A stretch of 56,135 bases of DNA from DATEOR01 sp035698665 (GTDB lineage Bacteria > Actinomycetota > Thermoleophilia > Gaiellales > Gaiellaceae), in assembly GCA_035698665.1 (NCBI GenBank), contig DASSBN010000040.1:1-56135 (forward strand), read 5' to 3'. The notes under the pieces were generated by a model. It had not been told where the DNA came from and did no database searches. It saw nothing but the letters and a program-made list of their open reading frames with translations. Below, one piece after another: positions 1 to 8,489 of this stretch. A program made the position numbers and the translations under genes. Within the stretch, counting starts at the first letter, position 1; every line of letters begins with the position of its first letter.

Positions 1-1
1 G

Positions 2-520
2 AAGGTCGTGCGCCGCTCGCGCGTGAGGCTGCGGCTCGTTCGCGCCTCCGACGGCCACGTGGCGTGGAGCTCGACGGAGACCCGGCGGCCAGGGACCTTC
101 GTCAAGAGCCTGACCCGCAGGCTCTCGGACGGGGAGTGGCGCTGGATCGTGTCGGCGACCGACGCCAAGGGCCGCGCGAGCACGATGACCCGCTCCTTCG
201 TCACGAACTCGACGCTCGGGTATCTCACGCTTTCGCGCAGCCTCCTGCGGCCGAGTCGAAAGCGTGGTCACCTCGGCATCTCGTTTCGCCAGTCCCGCGA
301 GGCCGATGTGAGGATCACCGTGAGGACGGTCGGCGGCCGGGTCGTCCGGCATCTGGGCTCGGAGCAGCTCGGGGCCGGCCGCCACGAGCTCGGCTGGAAC
401 GTGCGCAACGACGCGGGACGGATAGTCCGTGACGGACGCTACCTCGTGCGCGTCCATGCGCGGAACTCGATCGGCCCTGTTGCGCTCACGAAGCCGGTTC
501 GGGTGCGGCGCCGCTTCTAG
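2..520 (+). CDS. FlgD-Ig-like domain protein, 5'-truncated by the window edge
   Basis: The reading frame is open from the first bases, so the real start lies upstream and only the C-terminal ~172 residues are seen. The last ~80 residues contain the pattern typical of FlgD Ig-like beta-sandwich domains: 'VRITVRTVGGRVVRHL', then 'GRHELGWNVRNDAGRIVRDGRY' split around the GxxxxxWdgxdxxGxxxpdGxY consensus, ending in 'VRVHARN'. Such domains usually end secreted or cell-wall proteins in these bacteria. A second protein with the same kind of domain is at 21642-22301. The overall function cannot be told from this fragment. Confidence 0.7.
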   Translation, partial: KVVRRSRVRLRLVRASDGHVAWSSTETRRPGTFVKSLTRRLSDGEWRWIVSATDAKGRASTMTRSFVTNSTLGYLTLSRSLLRPSRKRGHLGISFRQSREADVRITVRTVGGRVVRHLGSEQLGAGRHELGWNVRNDAGRIVRDGRYLVRVHARNSIGPVALTKPVRVRRRF

Positions 521-543
521 CCGGGCCGCGCAGCAGACCTGAC

Positions 544-549
544 TACACT
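544..549 (+). promoter_or_regulatory. Leaderless -10 box TACACT
   Basis: TACACT ends 7 nt before the ATG at 557, which would place the transcription start at or next to the start codon. The same arrangement recurs before many genes in this window. No clear -35 element is visible. Confidence 0.5.
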
Positions 550-556
550 CGCCGGG

Positions 557-1225
557 ATGACCGAGACGATCACGTCGGTGATCGGCGACTACGGGCTCTA
601 CGCGGTGTTTCTGCTCATGCTCGTCGATGCCGTGTTTCCCGCCGCCAGCGAGCTCGTGATGCTCTACGCGGGCGCGGTCGCCGCGGGCGCCTTCCCGGGT
701 CACAGCGTCACGTTCTTCGGAGAGGAGATCGAGTCGACGCTCTGGGCCTACGTCGCCATGGCGACGGCCGGGACGGTGGGCTACGTCATCGGTTCGCTGC
801 TCGGCTGGGGGATCGGCTACTACGGCGGCCGGCCCTTCCTGGACCGGCGCGGGCGCTGGGTGCATCTCACGCCGGAGAGGCTCGACCGCGCCGAAGCGTG
901 GTTCGCGCGCTACGGCGACTGGGCCGTCTTGCTCGGACGGGTCATGCCCGTCGTGCGCTCGTTCATCTCCATTCCGGCGGGGGTCCTCGAGATGCCGATC
1001 GTCCGCTACACGGTTCTGACGGCGATCGGATCCGCGGTCTGGTGCTTCGGCATCGCCGGTGCCGGCGTGGCGCTCGGGTCGAGCTGGGAGCACTTCCACG
1101 AGCAGTGGCGCTACGCCGACTACGCGGTCGCCTTCATCGTCGTCCTCGCGGTCGGCTACGGCGCGTTCAAGCTTGCGCGAAGGCGGGCACGACGCAGGGC
1201 AATCCAGAGCTCCACCGAAGGATAG
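557..1225 (+). CDS. DedA family membrane protein
   Basis: A 222-residue integral membrane protein of the DedA/SNARE-associated (VTT domain) family; family members are lipid flippases or proton-dependent transporters needed for envelope homeostasis. Visible family features are the N-terminal hydrophobic segment with 'FPAASELVMLYAGA', a central Gly-rich re-entrant region with 'GTVGYVIGSLLGWGIGYYGG', the conserved 'GRVMPVVRSFISIPAGV' (DedA consensus R-x-x-P-x-x-R-x-x-x-x-x-x-A/P-G), and a basic C-terminus after the last helix. The ATG follows a TACACT -10 box. The length is normal for DedA. A general envelope role is likely; the substrate cannot be assigned. Confidence 0.9.
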   Translation: MTETITSVIGDYGLYAVFLLMLVDAVFPAASELVMLYAGAVAAGAFPGHSVTFFGEEIESTLWAYVAMATAGTVGYVIGSLLGWGIGYYGGRPFLDRRGRWVHLTPERLDRAEAWFARYGDWAVLLGRVMPVVRSFISIPAGVLEMPIVRYTVLTAIGSAVWCFGIAGAGVALGSSWEHFHEQWRYADYAVAFIVVLAVGYGAFKLARRRARRRAIQSSTEG

Positions 1226-1228
1226 AGT
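1223..1228 (+). promoter_or_regulatory. Leaderless -10 box TAGAGT
   Basis: TAGAGT lies 6 nt upstream of the GTG start at 1235 and overlaps the stop codon of the DedA gene. This suggests that the aminotransferase gene has its own leaderless transcript. Confidence 0.45.
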
Positions 1229-1234
1229 GGCCCC

Positions 1235-2326
1235 GTGGCGATCCCGTTGCTGGACGTGAGGGCGCAGTATGCGCCGCTCCTCGACGAGCTGAAGGACAGG
1301 ATCGCCGAGGTGCTCGACTCTGGACGCTTCATCCTCGGCCCGGAGGTGAAGGCCTTCGAGGACGAGTCCGCGCGCTTCCTCGGCGCGGCGCACGCGGTTG
1401 GAGTCGCCAACGGGACGGATGCGATCGTCATCGTCCTCGACGCCCTCGGAGTAGGGCCCGGGGACGAGGTCATCTGCCCGTCCTTCACGTTCTATGCGAC
1501 CGCGGAGTCGATCGCGCGCCGCGGAGCGAAGCCGGTCTTCGCCGACATCGACCCGGTGACGTTGAACCTCGACCCTGCGGATGTCTCCGCCAAGGTCACC
1601 GAGCGGACGAAGGCGATCCTGCCCGTGCACCTCTTCGGCCGCCCGCTCGACGTCGCAAGGCTTCCGGACGGGGTCCCAGTGGTCGAAGACGCGGCGCAGG
1701 CTTTCGGCGCGAGCGTGGGAGGCCGTCGCGCCGGCAGCCTCGGCACCGCCGCCACGTTCAGCTTCTACCCGACCAAGAACCTCTTCGGCCTCGGGGACGG
1801 CGGCCTCGTCACGACCTCCGACGATGAGCTCGCCGACCGGATCCGCCTGCTCCGCTTCCACGGCTCGAAGGACAAGCAGACCTTCGAGGCGGTCGGCTAC
1901 AACTCGCGCCTCGACGAGCTACAGGCCGCGGCGCTCCGGGTCTTCCTCCGGCACGTCGCGGAATGGAACGAGGCCAGGCGCGCGGCCGCTGCGACGTACG
2001 CGGAGCTCGGCCTCGGCGACGTGTGCGAGCTGCCGGCCGACGAGCCCGGTCACGTCTATCACCTCTACGTCGTCCGCAGCGCCGAGCGCGAGCGGCTGAC
2101 CGCCGCGCTCGACCAGGCCGGCATCGGCTGGGCGACCCACTACACCGTGCCCCTCCACCTCCAGCCCGCCCTGGCGGGCCTCGGCTACGCGCAGGGGAGC
2201 CTGCCCGCGACCGAGCGCGCCTCCCGGGAGACGCTGGCGCTGCCGCTCTGGCCCGCCATCTCGCGGGAAGAGCAGGAGCAGGTGGTTGAGTGCCTGCGCG
2301 CGGCCTCGGCCGAGAAGGCCGCCTGA
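1235..2326 (+). CDS. DegT/DnrJ/EryC1/StrS family PLP aminotransferase
   Basis: A 363-residue sugar aminotransferase that puts an amino group on a keto-sugar nucleotide. The start 'MAIPLLDVRAQYAPL' is typical of the family. 'GVANGTDAIVI' forms the PLP phosphate-binding turn, 'VVEDAAQAFGA' carries the Asp that contacts the pyridine nitrogen, and 'FSFYPTKNLFGLGDGG' carries the Schiff-base Lys. 'YNSRLDELQAA' is also a family signature. Its stop overlaps the ATG of the CapD-like dehydratase by one base (TGATG), so the pair probably makes and aminates the same 4-keto-6-deoxy sugar, as in PglF/PglE or WbpM-type pathways. The exact sugar is inferred, not shown. Confidence 0.92.
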   Translation: MAIPLLDVRAQYAPLLDELKDRIAEVLDSGRFILGPEVKAFEDESARFLGAAHAVGVANGTDAIVIVLDALGVGPGDEVICPSFTFYATAESIARRGAKPVFADIDPVTLNLDPADVSAKVTERTKAILPVHLFGRPLDVARLPDGVPVVEDAAQAFGASVGGRRAGSLGTAATFSFYPTKNLFGLGDGGLVTTSDDELADRIRLLRFHGSKDKQTFEAVGYNSRLDELQAAALRVFLRHVAEWNEARRAAAATYAELGLGDVCELPADEPGHVYHLYVVRSAERERLTAALDQAGIGWATHYTVPLHLQPALAGLGYAQGSLPATERASRETLALPLWPAISREEQEQVVECLRAASAEKAA

Positions 2327-4203
2327 TGCGCACGCTCAACCGGCATCGCCTCTGGCAGGCCGTCGTCGACTCCGGCCTCGTCGCGCTGGCGTGGATCCTC
2401 GCGTTCAACATCCGCTTCGACTACGGGGTGCCGCCCCGCTACGAGCCGTTCCTCGGCCTGGACGTCGTGCTCGTCGTGGTCGGCGTGAAGATCCTCACCT
2501 TCATCGTCTTCGGCCTGTACGACCACTGGTGGCGCTATGTCTCGATCCGCGACGTCTGGCGCTCGCTCCTCGCGGTCGGCGTCGCCTCGATCCTGGCCGT
2601 GACGGCGCTCTACTTCTGGAACCCGGCGCCCCTCCGGCTTCCGCGCGGGGTCATCGTCATCGACTGGCTGATCCTCATCGGGCTCGTCGCGGGAACCCGG
2701 CTCGCCGCGAGGACGATCTTCGAGCGGCCCGGCCGCACGAGGCTGGTTTCCCGCGGGCGCGACGTACTCGTCGTCGGCGCGGGCGATGCCGGCCAGCTGA
2801 TCCTCCGCGAAATGCTCAAGAACCCGAATCTGGGCTATTCGCCGATCGGTCTCGTCGACGACGATCCGCGCAAGAAGAACCTTCGACTCCACGGTGTCCG
2901 CGTGCTCGGGACGACCCGGGACCTCGGGCACCTGCTTCGCGACAACCGGCCCGACGAGGTCATCATCGCCATCCCGTCCGCGGCCGGCGAGACGCGCCAG
3001 CGGATCGTGAATGTCTGCCGCGACGTCGGTGTTCCCTTGAAGACGCTGCCGGCGGTGCACGAGCTGATCTCCGGCGACCTCAACCTCGCCCGCCAGCTGC
3101 GCGAGGTGCAGGTCGAGGACGTCCTCGGGCGGGAAGCAGTCGAGCTCGATCTCGCCGCGATCGCCTCCTACGTCACGGGCGAGACCGTCCTCGTCACAGG
3201 TGCGGGAGGATCGATCGGCTCGGAGCTCTGCCGCCAGATCGCGGCGCTCGGGGCCGACCGCATCATCCTCGTCGACCACACGGAGAACGCGCTCGTCGAC
3301 CTCGAGCGCGAGCTCGCGTACGAGCGCCGCTTCAACTCCACGGTCCCCGTGCTCGCCGACGTGAAGAACCGCGCGAAGATGCGGCGCACGTTCGACCGCT
3401 TCCGGCCCGGGGTGGTGTTCCACGCCGCCGCGTACAAGCACGTCCCGCTCATGGAGGCGAACCCGGTCGAATCCGTGCGCAACAACGTCTTCGGGATGGG
3501 CGTCGTCGCCGAAGTCGCGTCGGAGTTCGGTTGCAAGCGGTTCGTGCTCGTCTCGACGGACAAGGCGGTCAATCCGAAGAACGTCCTCGGGCAGACGAAG
3601 GCCGTGTGCGAGTGGATCGCCGAGGCTGCCGCCGCGCGCGAGCACAACGGCACGCACTTCATCTCGGTGCGCTTCGGCAACGTGCTCGGCTCGTCGGGCA
3701 GCGTGATCCCGCTCTTCCGCCGGCAGATCGCGCGCGGCGGCCCGGTCACGATCACGCACCCGGAGATGACGCGCTACTTCATGACGATCCCGGAGGCGGT
3801 GCAGCTCATCATCCAGGCCGGCGCGATCGGAGAGAGCGGGGAGATCTACGTCCTCGACATGGGTCCGCCCGTGAAGATCCTCGACCTTGCGCACAACATG
3901 ATCCGGCTCTCGGGCAAGGAGCCCGACGTCGACGTCCAGATCGACTTCATCGGCGTGCGCCCGGGCGAGAAGCTGCACGAGGAGCTCTGGGCAGTGGACG
4001 AGAACGCCGAGCCCACGACCCACCCGAAGATCCTGCGCTGCGCAGGGATGCCGGTCGACCCGGCCTGGCTCGAGGACGAGCTGGCCGAGCTCGAGCGCCT
4101 CGTCGAGGTGGGCGAGACTCTCGACGTCGTCAACCGCCTCGGACTCATGGTGCGCGCGCCGCGCCGCGTCTCCGCCGAGGCTGCTGCGCCAGAGACGGTC
4201 TAG
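2326..4203 (+). CDS. CapD/FlaA1/PglF-like membrane-anchored UDP-sugar 4,6-dehydratase
   Basis: A 625-residue polysaccharide biosynthesis protein. Four hydrophobic segments occupy the first ~150 residues, followed by a first nucleotide-binding fold ('DVLVVGAGDAGQLILRE') and a catalytic short-chain dehydrogenase domain starting at about residue 290 ('VTGAGGSIGSELC'). The active-site region 'STDKAVNPKNVLGQTK' near residue 410 has the family's TDK...K pattern without the usual Tyr, as in FlaA1/WbpM/PglF inverting 4,6-dehydratases of UDP-GlcNAc. I chose the ATG at 2326, which overlaps the aminotransferase stop; earlier in-frame starts lie inside that gene. The product would be a membrane-proximal 4-keto-6-deoxy sugar. 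Confidence 0.9.
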   Translation: MRTLNRHRLWQAVVDSGLVALAWILAFNIRFDYGVPPRYEPFLGLDVVLVVVGVKILTFIVFGLYDHWWRYVSIRDVWRSLLAVGVASILAVTALYFWNPAPLRLPRGVIVIDWLILIGLVAGTRLAARTIFERPGRTRLVSRGRDVLVVGAGDAGQLILREMLKNPNLGYSPIGLVDDDPRKKNLRLHGVRVLGTTRDLGHLLRDNRPDEVIIAIPSAAGETRQRIVNVCRDVGVPLKTLPAVHELISGDLNLARQLREVQVEDVLGREAVELDLAAIASYVTGETVLVTGAGGSIGSELCRQIAALGADRIILVDHTENALVDLERELAYERRFNSTVPVLADVKNRAKMRRTFDRFRPGVVFHAAAYKHVPLMEANPVESVRNNVFGMGVVAEVASEFGCKRFVLVSTDKAVNPKNVLGQTKAVCEWIAEAAAAREHNGTHFISVRFGNVLGSSGSVIPLFRRQIARGGPVTITHPEMTRYFMTIPEAVQLIIQAGAIGESGEIYVLDMGPPVKILDLAHNMIRLSGKEPDVDVQIDFIGVRPGEKLHEELWAVDENAEPTTHPKILRCAGMPVDPAWLEDELAELERLVEVGETLDVVNRLGLMVRAPRRVSAEAAAPETV

Positions 4204-4210
4204 AAAGACG

Positions 4211-4233
4211 GAGGGCCGGCGGTGCCGGCCCTC
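4211..4233. terminator. Hairpin between convergent genes
   Basis: A perfect 10-bp inverted repeat (GAGGGCCGGC / GCCGGCCCTC) with a 3-nt loop sits between the stop of the CapD-like gene (4203) and the stop of the PhoX-like gene (4252). No U-run follows on either strand, so it would be a GC-hairpin-type, possibly bidirectional, terminator. Confidence 0.7.
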
Positions 4234-4251
4234 GCATCGTTCGATCCGCTC

Positions 4252-5553
4252 CTAGTGGTCGTAGGGCTGGTTGAAGTTCCCGCCGGTCCGCTGAATGGCG
4301 ATGACCCGGCTGTTGAACGGCGGGTCGGCCTGCACCGAGAGGTACAGGATGTGGTTGTCGTTCGAGAACCACGGGCCGGTCGGCTCGAACCGGTTCGGGA
4401 GCTGCGCGAAGAGCTCCAGGTTCTCCGCTCCCGTCTTCCCGCGCGGCAGAACCCAGACCTGGTTCATGCCGCCCGTTCCCGGCTGCGCGAAGTCGCTCGA
4501 GCCGTGGTCTTCCATGATGAAGAGGTCGCCCGCATCCGTGAAGCGGATGTTGTCCGGGCGAGCCATCCGGGCGAAGTCGCCCGCGACGAGGATCTGGCCG
4601 TGCACCGTCTCCTGGTTGAGATCGGTGAGCTTCCAGATATTGCCGGCGTTCGGAAGCGCGCCGGACTCGCTGAAGACGACGGCGTGGCCGCCGGGGGCCT
4701 TCAGCATCCCCTCAGCCTTCTCGAACGAGTTCGCCGCGGTTGGTGGGCCGACGCGTGCCGCCATGTCCGCCTCGGGCGCGAACGGGTCGAGCGGACCGAC
4801 CCAATGACCGGTCGACGTCGCCCGGTCGAAGACGAGGCCGTACAGGCTCCCCGTCGTCAGGTCGCGGGCCCGGTCGGGCACGAACTTGTAGAGGTACTGC
4901 CAGTTCCCGCGGTCGTTCGTCAGGTACCAGTTCTTCCCGACGCGGGCCTCCTGCTCGTGACTGAAGCGGCCCATCCCGGTCAGACGCGTCTCGGCGCCGG
5001 TCGCAGGGTCGATCTCCCACACCCAGCCCGAGCGCAGATCCGGGTCGTTCAGGAAGGGAAACTCCTCGTTCGTGAGGTATGTCTTCCATGGCGTCTGCGC
5101 GATGGAGCACGTGTCGTGGATGCCGGTCGTGATCAGCTCACGGCGAAGAACCGTGACGCCATCCTTGGCGAGCACGATCCGCGAGACCGAGGCCGTTCCG
5201 TCGGAGTCTTCGTCACCCGGGGTCTGCTCGGGCACGGCGCACTTGCCGGCGTCGCCCTGGAAGTCGCCGGGCCGCGGCTCGGTGAGCTCGTGGTTCGAAA
5301 GCAGCCAGGTCTCGTCACCCGCGCTGAAGACGACGTTGCCGTCGAAGTCCTCCGGCATCGGGAATGTGAGCCCGCTCTCCGTCGACGTGACCGTGTCGGT
5401 GCATGCCGTCGAAAGGACCGAGTACGTGAACCCGCCGGCCAGGTTGATGACCGGATCGCCCGTACCGACCGGCCCGGGTGGGTCTGCCACCGCTGTCGCG
5501 GATGCCATCAAAACGGTGGCGACCGCGGCGGCTGCGAGCACTGCTCGTCTCAT
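4252..5553 (-). CDS. Secreted PhoX-like (DUF839) protein
   Basis: A 433-residue secreted protein with an N-terminal signal peptide (MRR, a hydrophobic Ala/Val run, then 'ASATAVADPP'). Features matching PhoX/DUF839 beta-propeller phosphatases are 'WLLSNHEL', 'YLTNEE', 'GWVWEIDPATG', 'GRFSHEQEA', 'FEKAEGM' and 'RPDNIRFTDAGDLFIMEDHG'. In PhoX such Asp/Glu residues bind Ca2+ and Fe3+. It is shorter than classical Tat-exported PhoX and has no twin-Arg motif beyond 'MRRA', so Sec export looks likelier. A good ribosome site (GGGGAGG) precedes the ATG. Alkaline phosphatase activity is plausible, but the substrate is unknown. Confidence 0.8.
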   Translation of the reverse strand: MRRAVLAAAAVATVLMASATAVADPPGPVGTGDPVINLAGGFTYSVLSTACTDTVTSTESGLTFPMPEDFDGNVVFSAGDETWLLSNHELTEPRPGDFQGDAGKCAVPEQTPGDEDSDGTASVSRIVLAKDGVTVLRRELITTGIHDTCSIAQTPWKTYLTNEEFPFLNDPDLRSGWVWEIDPATGAETRLTGMGRFSHEQEARVGKNWYLTNDRGNWQYLYKFVPDRARDLTTGSLYGLVFDRATSTGHWVGPLDPFAPEADMAARVGPPTAANSFEKAEGMLKAPGGHAVVFSESGALPNAGNIWKLTDLNQETVHGQILVAGDFARMARPDNIRFTDAGDLFIMEDHGSSDFAQPGTGGMNQVWVLPRGKTGAENLELFAQLPNRFEPTGPWFSNDNHILYLSVQADPPFNSRVIAIQRTGGNFNQPYDH

Positions 5554-5602
5554 GCCTACCTCCCCTGTAGGTCGAACTCCCAGCGCGGCAGTGTAGTAGG
5601 GG

Positions 5603-6604
5603 TCAGACAGGCATGAGCAACTGCAACATCTCTGCGGGATCGCGGCGCACCCGCTGCCCTTCGCCGCTCCGCTTCACGAGCTCGAGGGCCCGGGGATCGG
5701 TCAGCGGACGCAGCCGTCCCTCCCGGATCAGCGCCTCGTCGACGCCTCCGAGACGGCCGCCGTACGTGGTGTAGACCGGCACGCCGAGCGCCGCCGCCTC
5801 CCGGTTCATGGTTCCTCCGGCGGAGACGACGAGGTCGGCGAAGGCGATGAGGCTCTGCGCGTCGACCGCGCCGTCGGGGACGACCACCGACGGCAGTTGC
5901 AGGCTGCGCACGTAGTCCCGCTGCTCCTCGGTGCGCGGCAGGACGACGGCCTGCACGGTTTCCTGGCTGCCGAGAAACGTGAGCACCTGCGGGAAGAGCG
6001 GGTTCGACTTGCGGTGGTACAGGGAGACGTCGGGCGGCGTCCGCACGACGACGAGGATCCGCTCTTGCTCGATCCCGAGCTCCTCGAGGATGCCATAGCG
6101 CTCCTCGAAATCCGAGAGGTAGTACTCCTCCTTGAGCCCGGGGTACTGGCGCAGCTTCGGCGGATGAACGCCGTAGCGCTCGAGCCGGTCCGGCGGGATT
6201 GCGTCCGGGACGACGACGAAGGTCGCGGCGCGGCAGCCGAGCTGGTGCTGCACCGTGGCGAATTCGTAGTCGAACGTCGTCGAGCTGGGGATGCCGAAGG
6301 CGCGCGCGGTCAGCGTGAGGTGGTGGGAGCCGTGCGCGAGCGCCGCGTCGAACTGCCTTCCCCGGGCCCAGCGGCGGAGCTTCGACATGCGCGTGACCAT
6401 GGTGGCGAGCTTGCCGACGCGGGAGCGGCCTCCGTGGTGGCCGACGAGCTCCGCCTCGATCCCGTGCTGCTCGAGGAGCTGGACGGTCTGCGCGTAGTCG
6501 CGCGCAGTCACCTCGACCTCGTCGCCGCGCTCTCGCATGAGCGCGATCAGCGGCCGGAACACCAGCACATGGGCCGGCGCCGTGATGTCCACCCAGATTC
6601 TCAC
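5603..6604 (-). CDS. DUF354 family GT-B-like protein
   Basis: A 333-residue protein of the DUF354 family, common in archaeal and bacterial surface-glycan loci and predicted to have the GT-B glycosyltransferase fold. It begins 'MRIWVDITAPAHVLVFRPLI', then shows 'ALAHGSHHLTLTARAFGIPS', 'YPGLKEEYYLSDF' and, near the C-terminus, 'FADLVVSAGGTMNREAAALGVPVYT', which resembles the UDP-sugar-binding GGxxxxE loop of MurG-type enzymes. The GTG start overlaps the stop of the upstream asparagine-synthase gene by 4 nt (GTGA), so the two are translationally coupled. It is probably a glycosyltransferase or NDP-sugar 2-epimerase-like enzyme; the substrate is unknown. Confidence 0.75.
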   Translation of the reverse strand: MRIWVDITAPAHVLVFRPLIALMRERGDEVEVTARDYAQTVQLLEQHGIEAELVGHHGGRSRVGKLATMVTRMSKLRRWARGRQFDAALAHGSHHLTLTARAFGIPSSTTFDYEFATVQHQLGCRAATFVVVPDAIPPDRLERYGVHPPKLRQYPGLKEEYYLSDFEERYGILEELGIEQERILVVVRTPPDVSLYHRKSNPLFPQVLTFLGSQETVQAVVLPRTEEQRDYVRSLQLPSVVVPDGAVDAQSLIAFADLVVSAGGTMNREAAALGVPVYTTYGGRLGGVDEALIREGRLRPLTDPRALELVKRSGEGQRVRRDPAEMLQLLMPV

Positions 6605-8475
6605 GCGGCGACGGCTGCGGGCTTCGCGGCCACCTGCTCGTGCCAGAGCGTGAAGGTCAAGAGCCCCCAGAGCTGGCGGGAGAGGTCCTCGCGGCCGGCC
6701 ACGTGGTCGTCGAGGAGGCGGGCCACCGTCTCGGGCCGGAAGAACCCCTGCCGGCGGAGGGTCTCCTCCGAGAGCACCTCGCGCGCGAAGGGCACCAGTG
6801 GGCCGCGGAGCCAGGCTGCAGCGGGGATGGAGAACCCGCGCTTCCGCCCCGAGACCACCGAGTCGGGAAGGAGCGGCGCGACCGCTTTGCGGAGGAGGCG
6901 CTTCTTCGAGAGGCCGCGCACCTTCAGCCGGGTGGGAAGGGCGAGGGCCAGCGTGGCGACGACGGGGTCGAGGTAGGGGACGCGGGCCTCGAGGGAGTGC
7001 GCCATGCTCGCGCGGTCGGTCTTCACGAGCAGGTCGTCCACGAGGTAGATGCCGAGGTCGACGTCCTGGAGCCGCGCGAGCTCCTCGGCGCCCGCGGTCT
7101 CGGCGTACCGCTCCCGGTAGACGTCCAGCGGGTCCAAAGTTCCACGGCGGTCGGGCACGAGCAGCTCCGCCCGCGCCTCCGGCGAGAAGATCTCCTTCCA
7201 GCCGTGGTGGCGCTCGAGCGGAGGCAGGTGGGCCGCGCGGACGAAGCGCTTCGCGCGGTAATCGAGACTCGCTTTGGCGGAGGAGCTCGGCAGCCGCTCG
7301 ACCAGAGGCCGCGCGGCGGCGGCGATCCGGCCGATCTTCGGGGCCAGCAGGTCGGCGACGTACGTGTAGTAGCCGCCGAAGAGCTCGTCGCCCCCCTCGC
7401 CGGAGAGCGCGACCTTGACGTCGCGCGCGGCGAGCTCGGAGACGAGGTAGGTCGGAAGCGCGGACGAGTCGGCGAACGGCTCGTCGAAGGCCTCGGCGAG
7501 CTTGGGGAGGAGCTCCGCCGCGTCGGGCCTGACGACCAGCTCATGGTGGTCCGTCCCGTAACGCTCGGCGACCTTGCGCGCGTCGGCGAGCTCGTCGAAG
7601 GAGCCCTCGTCGAACCCGATCGAGAACGTCTGCACCGGTCTGGCGCTCTCCATGGCGGCGAGCGCCGCGAGCGCCCCCGAGTCGACTCCGCCGGAGAGCA
7701 GGACCCCAACGGGCACGTCGGCGAGCAGGTGCGCGCGGACCGAGTCGCGGAGGCGCGCGCGCAGCTCCTCGGCGAGCTCGTTCTCGTCCTCCGTGCGAAC
7801 CTCGTCGGCGGGCACCGGGGCCGGGCGGGCGAAGCGCTCCACCCGCGGCTCGCCCTCTCCGTCCCAGACGAGCACGTGCCCGGCTGGAAGCTTTCGCGTG
7901 CCTTTCCAGATCGAGAGGGGCGCGGGGATCGAGTTGAATGCGAGGAAGGCTTCGAGGGCGTCGAGGTCGACCTCGCCGCGCGGCAGCGCCTTCAGCTCGG
8001 ACGCGAAAGTGAGCGTGCCGCCTTCGGTCGAGTAGTAGAGAGGCTTGATCCCGAACTGGTCGCGCGCGAGTACGAGCCGGCGGCGCTTCGAGTCCCAGAG
8101 CGCGACCGCGAACATCCCGCGGAGCTCACGAACGTAGTGGGGACCGTGCTCCTCGTAGAGATGGAGGTGCACCTCGGTGTCGCTCGCCGTGCGGAACCGG
8201 TGGCCCTGGCGCTCGAGAACCGCTCGCAACTCGCGGTGGTTGTAGATCTCCCCGTTCTGGACGACCTGAATCGAGCCGTCCTCGTTCGCAATCGGCTGGT
8301 CCCCGCCGGCGAGGTCGATGATGGAAAGACGCCGCGAGGCCAGTGCCACGGGCCCGTCCACCACCGTGCCGTCGGCGTCAGGGCCGCGGTGGCGCAGGGT
8401 GTCGCTCATGGCCTCGAGCGGGCCCGCGTCGACCGGGCTTCCGTCCAGCGAGGCGAGTCCGCAGATCCCGCACAT
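6601..8475 (-). CDS. asnB: Asparagine synthase (glutamine-hydrolysing) family amidotransferase
   Basis: A 624-residue class II amidotransferase. I placed the start at 8475 so that 'MCGICGLASLDG' begins the protein: Cys2 is the N-terminal glutaminase nucleophile and must be exposed after Met removal. A longer frame exists upstream but would bury it. The synthetase half has the PP-loop 'SGGVDSGALAAL' near residue 262 and 'ALSGEGGDELFGGY'. 'RASMAHSLEARVPYLD' is also typical. It lies between an initiating sugar transferase and a DUF354 protein. Such AsnB paralogues in glycan loci often amidate sugar acids, so its substrate may be a uronic acid rather than aspartate; that is inference. Confidence 0.9.
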   Translation of the reverse strand: MCGICGLASLDGSPVDAGPLEAMSDTLRHRGPDADGTVVDGPVALASRRLSIIDLAGGDQPIANEDGSIQVVQNGEIYNHRELRAVLERQGHRFRTASDTEVHLHLYEEHGPHYVRELRGMFAVALWDSKRRRLVLARDQFGIKPLYYSTEGGTLTFASELKALPRGEVDLDALEAFLAFNSIPAPLSIWKGTRKLPAGHVLVWDGEGEPRVERFARPAPVPADEVRTEDENELAEELRARLRDSVRAHLLADVPVGVLLSGGVDSGALAALAAMESARPVQTFSIGFDEGSFDELADARKVAERYGTDHHELVVRPDAAELLPKLAEAFDEPFADSSALPTYLVSELAARDVKVALSGEGGDELFGGYYTYVADLLAPKIGRIAAAARPLVERLPSSSAKASLDYRAKRFVRAAHLPPLERHHGWKEIFSPEARAELLVPDRRGTLDPLDVYRERYAETAGAEELARLQDVDLGIYLVDDLLVKTDRASMAHSLEARVPYLDPVVATLALALPTRLKVRGLSKKRLLRKAVAPLLPDSVVSGRKRGFSIPAAAWLRGPLVPFAREVLSEETLRRQGFFRPETVARLLDDHVAGREDLSRQLWGLLTFTLWHEQVAAKPAAVAA

Positions 8476-8483
8476 GGCCCCTG

Positions 8484-8489
8484 AGTCTA
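8484..8489 (-). promoter_or_regulatory. Leaderless -10 box TAGACT
   Basis: On the minus strand TAGACT lies 8 nt before the ATG of the asparagine synthase gene (8475), overlapping the end of the upstream sugar transferase gene. It supports the chosen MCGICG start. Confidence 0.45.

Noticed and set aside
2185..4023. 612-codon minus-strand frame opposite the aminotransferase and CapD-like genes
   Set aside because: It is a shadow of clear plus-strand genes, with His/Arg/Glu/Asp-rich translation and no recognisable motif. The 663-codon plus-strand frame at 21779-23770 was rejected on the same grounds.
5599..5608. GGGGTCAGAC near the end of the DUF354 gene as a third copy of the 17.7-kb palindrome
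   Set aside because: Only half of the palindrome matches and the flanks differ; a chance match or a relic too weak to call.
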